From NCBI GenBank assembly GCA_913047525.1, contig CAJWUS010000067.1, positions 1-6,915 on the forward strand: DNA of 6,915 nt, written 5' to 3'. Position numbers and translations under genes: made by a program. Shown here piece by piece: positions 1-4,409 of the stretch (position 1 is its first letter; each line of letters begins with the position of its first letter). This stretch comes from an uncultured Flavobacteriales bacterium (lineage in GTDB: Bacteria; Bacteroidota; Bacteroidia; Flavobacteriales; BACL11). The notes below the pieces were generated by a model. That model did not search any database and was not told the DNA's origin. It saw nothing but the letters and a program-made list of their open reading frames with translations.

Positions 1-164
1 TAAGAAGTGATGTAGAAATAGAAGAAATAAATTTATATGATGTAAGAGGAAAATTGTTATCATCAACTTATGAAACTAATTTCAAAATAAATTCAAATGG
101 TATTTTCTTTTTAAAGATAGTTACTGAAAAAGGAAATACTATAAGAAAGATAGTTGTTGAGTAG
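1..164 (+). CDS. C-terminal end of a type IX secretion (Por) cargo protein, 5'-truncated
   Basis: Only the last 53 codons (frame starting at base 3) and the TAG stop at 162-164 are present. The peptide reads as a type A T9SS C-terminal sorting domain: a hydrophobic strand followed by LYDVRGKLL, then a spacer, NGIFFLKIV, a turn around EKGN, and the basic-hydrophobic end IRKIVVE. This matches the family consensus (VYD..G..., G.Y.LK..., ..KI.V.). Such domains direct a Sec-exported protein through the type IX outer-membrane machinery, after which the domain is removed and the cargo is released or attached to the cell surface. The catalytic or binding part lies left of the window, so its function cannot be stated. 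It converges on the minus-strand operon with only 5 nt between stop codons. The sorting-domain call is confident; the nature of the cargo is unknown. Confidence 0.88.
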   Translation, partial: RSDVEIEEINLYDVRGKLLSSTYETNFKINSNGIFFLKIVTEKGNTIRKIVVE

Positions 165-169
165 AATGG

Positions 170-838
170 TTAAAACCAAAAACTAATTTCATTTAAATCT
201 TTTCTTTTTAAATCAGGGACCTTACAGCCTTTTGCAGGATAACCAACAGGGAGCAATAAAAAAGCTTTTTCATTTTTAGGTCTAGCAAGAGCTTTTTGCA
301 GAAATCCCATTGGGCTAGGTGTGTGGGTTAAAGTTACTAATCCTGCTTGATGAATGGCGGTAATTAAAAAACCACATGCTATACCTACAGATTCATTTAC
401 ATAATAATTCTGTGATTTATTGTCATCCTCATCCAAATCAAACACCTTTTTAAAAACAACAATAAGGTAAGGGGCAACTTCCAAAAACTCTTTTATATGA
501 TCCGTCCCAAAATCTTTTAAATCTGCTTTCCAACTATCAGACATCCTCCCATGATAGTTTTCATACTCTTCTTCCTCTGCTAATTTTCTTATTTTAGACT
601 TTAGTTCTTTATTACTTATTACACAAAAAGTCCAAGGTTGTTTATGAGCACCAGAAGGTGCACTCCCAGCCGTTTTTATGATATTTTCAATTACTTCTTT
701 TGGAACTTCTTTGTCCGAAAAATCACGAACCGATCTTCTTTTATTTATTTTTTGAAAATACTTTTGACTTTTCTCAATTAATTCTTCTGCAGAAAAATTA
801 GATGTTTTATAAGGGATAAATTTATTTTCGTTTGTCAT
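170..838 (-). CDS. Iodotyrosine deiodinase-like FMN-dependent nitroreductase-family protein
   Basis: A 222-residue protein of the nitroreductase fold that resembles the iodotyrosine deiodinase (IYD) branch throughout. FMN-site motifs are RRSVR (34-38), PSGAHKQPW (61-69), THTP (171-174) and PVGYP...VPDLKRK (197-213). The substrate lid is conserved: E91, Y95 and K116 have the same spacing (+4, +21) as the human IYD residues E157, Y161 and K182, recalled from the literature, which clasp the amino-acid zwitterion and the phenolate of mono- or diiodotyrosine. T173 lines up with the Thr near flavin N5. IYD reductively removes iodide or bromide from halotyrosines, probably with electrons from a flavin reductase. 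Unlike the animal enzyme it has no membrane anchor or signal peptide, so a cytoplasmic location is inferred. It is the last gene of the operon; its ATG follows the upstream TAA after 1 nt. A different nitroreductase substrate remains possible, but the lid residues argue for halotyrosine. Confidence 0.88.
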   Translation of the reverse strand: MTNENKFIPYKTSNFSAEELIEKSQKYFQKINKRRSVRDFSDKEVPKEVIENIIKTAGSAPSGAHKQPWTFCVISNKELKSKIRKLAEEEEYENYHGRMSDSWKADLKDFGTDHIKEFLEVAPYLIVVFKKVFDLDEDDNKSQNYYVNESVGIACGFLITAIHQAGLVTLTHTPSPMGFLQKALARPKNEKAFLLLPVGYPAKGCKVPDLKRKDLNEISFWF

Positions 839-842
839 TTTA
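836..842 (-). promoter_or_regulatory. Stop-start junction TAA-A-ATG, lipoprotein GH92 to IYD-like gene
   Basis: One base separates the GH92 TAA from the ATG of the dehalogenase-like gene, and there is no room for a promoter or terminator between them. This directly ties expression of the flavoprotein to that of the mannosidases, unless a promoter lies inside the end of the GH92 gene. Confidence 0.7.
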
Positions 843-3104
843 TTGGTGCGTATCTGTCATGTAAAAAGTAAGCCTCCCTCCATTGCTAACCTCAGAATGA
901 AGGAGATAATTTCTGTCCAATAGGTTTTCGTTTAGTTCTATTTTTTCTATAAACACATTTTCTTCTGACTGATTTATCGTTTCAATTTCAAAAACACTTC
1001 CATGCTCTAAATTTATTTTGGCATGCTTTACCATAGGACTTCCAATAGTATATTTATCACTCCCCGGGCAAACAGGATAAAACCCTAAAGAACTCAACAC
1101 ATACCAAGCTGACATTTGCCCAGCATCATCATTTCCACAAAGTCCGTTTTCCTTATTTCCGTACATAGTTTTCATTATCATCCGTACTCTCTCTTGAGTT
1201 TTCCAATTGTCATTTGTCCAATTATAAAGATAAGGGATGTGGTGTCCTGGTTCATTCCCGTGCACATAATTACCAATAATTCCATCTCTTGTAATGTCCT
1301 CCGTGTTTTCAATATATTTTTCATCTATTTCCATATTGAAAAGAGAATCTAATTTTAATGAAAATCTATCTTTTCCTCCCATCATTTCAATCATATTTTC
1401 AATTTGATGAGGGACATATAAACCATAATTCCAAGCATTCCCTTCAATAAATCCTTGTCCATGTGTGTCCATAGGATCAAACGGTTCTTTCCAATTTCCA
1501 TCATTGAGTTTGGGTCTCATAAAACCTATTCTACTATCATAAACATTTTTGTAATTCTCTGCTCTTTTCAGATATTCTGATGTGATATTTGTATTGTTTA
1601 ATTCCTTTGAAATTTGCGCAATGCCCCAATCATTATAAGCAAACTCTAAAGTTTTGGAAACAGAAGAGCTACTAATATCTTCCGGGACATATCCTTTCTC
1701 TAAATAACTTTCAATCCCATCATAATAAGACACATTGGAAGTTGAGATACAAGCATCTAAAGCAGCTTTTTTATTAAAATCTCCAACATTTTTCACAATA
1801 GCATCTGCAATTACAGAAGTAGCATGATATCCAATCATACACCAATTCTCGTTAGCATAATGACTCCAAATTGGCAACATCCCATGAACGGATTGCTGCT
1901 GATGAGATAACATGGATTTTATCATGTCGTTATTTCTTTCTGTTTGGATAATATTGAAAAGAGGATGAAGAGCTCTGTAAGTATCCCAAAGTGAGAAAAT
2001 AGTATAATTTGTGAATCCATCTGAAGTATGAATATTTTTATCTAATCCTTTGTATTTACCATCTACATCTTCATAAATAATTGGTCCTAACATGCTATGA
2101 TAAAGTGCTGTGTAAAAAGTTTCTTTGTCTGGCTCAATGATACTCTCAATTTCAATTCTTGAAAGTTCTTTATTCCATTTATTTTGTGTTTCTTTTTTTG
2201 TTTTTTCAAAATCCCAATGTGGGATTTCAGCATTTAGATTATTCATTGCCCCTTTTGTGCTTACAGAAGACAATGCAAATTTTACTTTTACTTCTTCTCC
2301 TTTTTTGCTCTCAAAATTAAAATAGGCCGTTATATTTTTTCCTGCCATTTCAGGGAAATTCTTTTTTTCGTTAAAACGTCTGTAAAAACCATTGTAAGGT
2401 GTGTTATCTCTTTTTTCATGCCCGTAAGACGTAAAGGATTTTGAAAATTTCATACAGAAATAGATGGTTTTATTTCTTGCCCATCCTGTTGTTTGCCTGA
2501 ATCCTGTTATGGTTGAATCATTTTCCACCCTGATTGAAGTCCATACATTTTTCCCTTCAAAATTATAAATATTATAATCCAAATTTAGAATGAAATGAGC
2601 GCTATCAGTTTCTGGGAAAGTGTATTTATGAAAACCAACTCTGTCGGAAGAAGTAAGTTCTGTAAAAATATCATATTCATCTAATTTAACACTATAATAT
2701 CCTGCTTCTGCAACTTCATTTTCATGAGAGAAAGCAGATTGAATATCATTAAGTTTTAACTCCCCAGTAGTTGGCATCAACAAAAAATCTCCTAAATCAG
2801 AATGTCCAGTCCCAGAAAAATGAGTGTGTGCAAAACCGTAAATTAATGTATCTTCAAATTGGTATCCACTACAATATCTATATGTTTCTTTATTATATTT
2901 TTTATCCTTAAAAAGAGGTTGAATATTAGTAGTAGGGCTGAGCTGAACCATACCAAAAGGAGTTGTAGCTCCAGGGAAAGTATGTCCCATATTTTTAGTC
3001 CCCACCATAGGGTTTACATAAGAAATGTAATTTTTAGTAGAATCCTTTTGCTCAGCATTGCAAGCAATAAGTAGGATTAATAATAAATAAAAATATTTTT
3101 TCAT
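840..3104 (-). CDS. GH92 family alpha-mannosidase, lipoprotein
   Basis: A 754-residue GH92 exo-alpha-mannosidase (calcium-dependent, inverting), near the usual length for one catalytic unit. The lipoprotein signal has basic K2-K3, a hydrophobic core 4-13 and a lipobox LIA|C with Cys15; residues E18, K20 and D21 behind it are weakly reminiscent of a surface-export signal. The N-terminal beta-sandwich carries VNPMVGT (30-36), GHTFPGATTPFGM (40-52) and HTHFSGTGHSDLGD (93-106). The (alpha/alpha)6 domain carries SLWDTYRALHPL (371-382), CMIGYH (422-427), IEGNAW with the likely catalytic acid E554, HGNEPGHH (615-622) and GNDDAGQMSAWY, in which D660 is the likely base. The start at 3104 is preferred over an in-frame ATG at 3158 because it directly precedes the signal peptide and overlaps the permease stop (TAATG). 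It likely trims non-reducing alpha-mannose at the envelope; the linkage is not determined. It is a paralogue of the GH92 protein at the right end. Confidence 0.93.
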   Translation of the reverse strand: MKKYFYLLLILLIACNAEQKDSTKNYISYVNPMVGTKNMGHTFPGATTPFGMVQLSPTTNIQPLFKDKKYNKETYRYCSGYQFEDTLIYGFAHTHFSGTGHSDLGDFLLMPTTGELKLNDIQSAFSHENEVAEAGYYSVKLDEYDIFTELTSSDRVGFHKYTFPETDSAHFILNLDYNIYNFEGKNVWTSIRVENDSTITGFRQTTGWARNKTIYFCMKFSKSFTSYGHEKRDNTPYNGFYRRFNEKKNFPEMAGKNITAYFNFESKKGEEVKVKFALSSVSTKGAMNNLNAEIPHWDFEKTKKETQNKWNKELSRIEIESIIEPDKETFYTALYHSMLGPIIYEDVDGKYKGLDKNIHTSDGFTNYTIFSLWDTYRALHPLFNIIQTERNNDMIKSMLSHQQQSVHGMLPIWSHYANENWCMIGYHATSVIADAIVKNVGDFNKKAALDACISTSNVSYYDGIESYLEKGYVPEDISSSSVSKTLEFAYNDWGIAQISKELNNTNITSEYLKRAENYKNVYDSRIGFMRPKLNDGNWKEPFDPMDTHGQGFIEGNAWNYGLYVPHQIENMIEMMGGKDRFSLKLDSLFNMEIDEKYIENTEDITRDGIIGNYVHGNEPGHHIPYLYNWTNDNWKTQERVRMIMKTMYGNKENGLCGNDDAGQMSAWYVLSSLGFYPVCPGSDKYTIGSPMVKHAKINLEHGSVFEIETINQSEENVFIEKIELNENLLDRNYLLHSEVSNGGRLTFYMTDTHQ

Positions 3105-3106
3105 TA
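3102..3106 (-). promoter_or_regulatory. Overlapping stop-start TAATG, permease to lipoprotein GH92
   Basis: The last A of the permease TAA is the first base of the GH92 ATG. The overlap decides the GH92 start: the ATG lies directly before the MKKYFY lipoprotein signal, and the longer alternative start 54 nt upstream would bury the signal behind 18 extra residues. The sequence ahead is A/T-rich (AAAGAATTTATCGTA) without a clear Shine-Dalgarno. Confidence 0.75.
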
Positions 3107-4405
3107 CGATAAATTCTTTGAAGTAGATTTTGCAAAATAATAGATATAACCATAACAAGCTAAAAGTAATATCATAGCTGTTTTAAATCCAGATAAATCT
3201 GTTATAAATCCGTAAAGTGGTGGAATAAATGCTCCTCCTACAATCATAGTGCATAGGATTCCGGAAGCCTGTGGTTTTAATTCTTCTATATCCTGAATGG
3301 ATAAAGTGAAGATTGTTGGGAACATGATAGAATTGAATAATCCTACGGCTAATATACTCCACATAGAAATTAACCCAACTGTATTCATGGAAATAACAAT
3401 TAATAAAAGCGCGCCTATTGCAAAAACCCCTAAAACTTTTGATGGATTATTTTTACTGGTTAAATAAGCCCCAACAAATCTTCCTACCATAGCACCACTC
3501 CAATAAAAAGTAACAAAAGCTCCAACTATTGCTCTTTTATCTAAACTTGCCAGATCAGTATTTAGAATATTTAGGGCAATATTATTCATCCATGGAGTGC
3601 TTTGTATAACCAAGTGTATATCCATATCGATAAAGTAATTTACCAAATAACTACCGATTGCCACTTCCGCCCCCACATAAACCAAAATTGCGAATGCTCC
3701 CATCATCAAGACTTTGTTTTTAAGCACCTCTGTATATCCGCTATTGCTAACCGTTTTTATGATAGAAGGCAATTTTACAAATGCAAAAATTACAGCCAAT
3801 GCAACAATACATACGGATAATAAAATGAATGGAGTTTGCACAGCAACTGCTTCTGAAATATAATAAGCAGATTTTTCAATTTCACTTAAAATATCTATTT
3901 CAGCAGTAGTTTTTATGGTATCACTTAACAAAAAGGCAGCTCCAATGGCTGGAGCAATAGCTGTACCTAAGGAGTTAAATGCTTGTGCTAAATTGAGTCG
4001 GCTTGATGCTCCTTTTTTGTCACCTAATACAGCTACAAAAGGATTGGCGGCTACTTGTAAAATAGTCATACCTCCAGCTAAAATAAAATAAGCCATCAAA
4101 AAAATACTAAAAGTTCGAAACTCAGCAGCAGGATAGAATAAGAAACATCCCAAAGCCATTGTGAGTAATCCCAAAACAATCCCTTTTTTATAGCCAATTT
4201 TGGAGAGGATAAAACCTGCAGGAATAGAGAGCAAAAAATAAGCCATAAAGAAAGCAAATTGCACCAGTCCGGCCTGAAAATAAGTAAGGGTAAATATCTC
4301 CTTTAATCTGGGAATTAAAAAATCGACTAATACAGTAAGAAATCCCCACAAAAAGAAAAGAGAAGTAAGAGCTATAAAAGGGAATAGGTATTTATTTTTA
4401 GTCAT
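3104..4405 (-). CDS. MFS sugar permease, FucP/GluP (FHS) family
   Basis: A 433-residue integral inner-membrane protein with about 12 hydrophobic segments, the normal length for the fucose/glucose-galactose permease family of sugar:proton symporters. Diagnostic features are the FFLWGF start of the first helix (17-22), D28 (position of the proton-coupling Asp46 of E. coli FucP), GYKKG (71-75), the ILQVAANPFVAVLG block (115-128), LNLAQAFNSLGTAIAP (138-152 area), with N144 at the place of FucP Asn162, and the second-half motif FNSIMFPTIFTL (357-368). The position of FucP Glu135 is Gln117 here, as in GluP-like members, which argues against L-fucose and fits a hexose. Sitting between two alpha-mannosidase genes, it most likely imports mannose (inferred from context). 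Its ATG lies 1 nt after the upstream GH92 stop, and its TAA overlaps the downstream GH92 ATG by 1 nt. The family assignment is firm; the substrate is a guess. Confidence 0.92.
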   Translation of the reverse strand: MTKNKYLFPFIALTSLFFLWGFLTVLVDFLIPRLKEIFTLTYFQAGLVQFAFFMAYFLLSIPAGFILSKIGYKKGIVLGLLTMALGCFLFYPAAEFRTFSIFLMAYFILAGGMTILQVAANPFVAVLGDKKGASSRLNLAQAFNSLGTAIAPAIGAAFLLSDTIKTTAEIDILSEIEKSAYYISEAVAVQTPFILLSVCIVALAVIFAFVKLPSIIKTVSNSGYTEVLKNKVLMMGAFAILVYVGAEVAIGSYLVNYFIDMDIHLVIQSTPWMNNIALNILNTDLASLDKRAIVGAFVTFYWSGAMVGRFVGAYLTSKNNPSKVLGVFAIGALLLIVISMNTVGLISMWSILAVGLFNSIMFPTIFTLSIQDIEELKPQASGILCTMIVGGAFIPPLYGFITDLSGFKTAMILLLACYGYIYYFAKSTSKNLS

Positions 4406-4409
4406 GCTA
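4403..4409 (-). promoter_or_regulatory. Stop-start junction TAG-C-ATG, GH92 to permease
   Basis: Only one base separates the TAG of the large GH92 gene from the ATG of the permease. No purine-rich Shine-Dalgarno element precedes the ATG, so translation of the permease probably depends on ribosomes finishing the upstream gene (inferred coupling). Confidence 0.7.

Noticed and set aside
138..154. Inverted repeat ACTAT / ATAGT with a 7-nt loop as a terminator for the operon
   Set aside because: The stem is only 5 bp with a single G-C pair, lies within the sorting-domain coding sequence and has no U tract; chance occurrence in AT-rich DNA is likely.
1116..1352. Plus-strand open frame of 78 codons
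   Set aside because: It lies wholly antisense to the GH92 catalytic region with its conserved HGNEP and GNDDAG motifs, and its composition looks like random AT-rich translation.
2205..2235. Direct DNA repeat with 6478-6508 (TTTTTTCAAAATCCCAATG...)
   Set aside because: It is a conserved codon stretch of the two GH92 paralogues (AEIPHWDFEK), not a mobile or regulatory repeat.
2125..2325. Plus-strand open frame of 66 codons, with a look-alike at 6436-6660 sharing FSKSQCGISA
   Set aside because: Both are antisense to the conserved AEIPHWDFEKT segment of the two GH92 genes; the similarity is a mirror of mannosidase conservation, not a gene family.
2859..3074. Plus-strand open frame of 71 codons
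   Set aside because: It is antisense to the GH92 N-terminus, with no recognisable domain and no ribosome site.
3105..3158. Longer N-terminus for the lipoprotein GH92, starting at the ATG at 3158
   Set aside because: It would add 18 residues ahead of a clean lipoprotein signal peptide and overlap the permease gene by 55 nt. The TAATG overlap start fits better.
3602..3820. Plus-strand open frame of 72 codons
   Set aside because: It is antisense to the permease and rich in residues expected from the reverse complement of membrane helices; no independent support.
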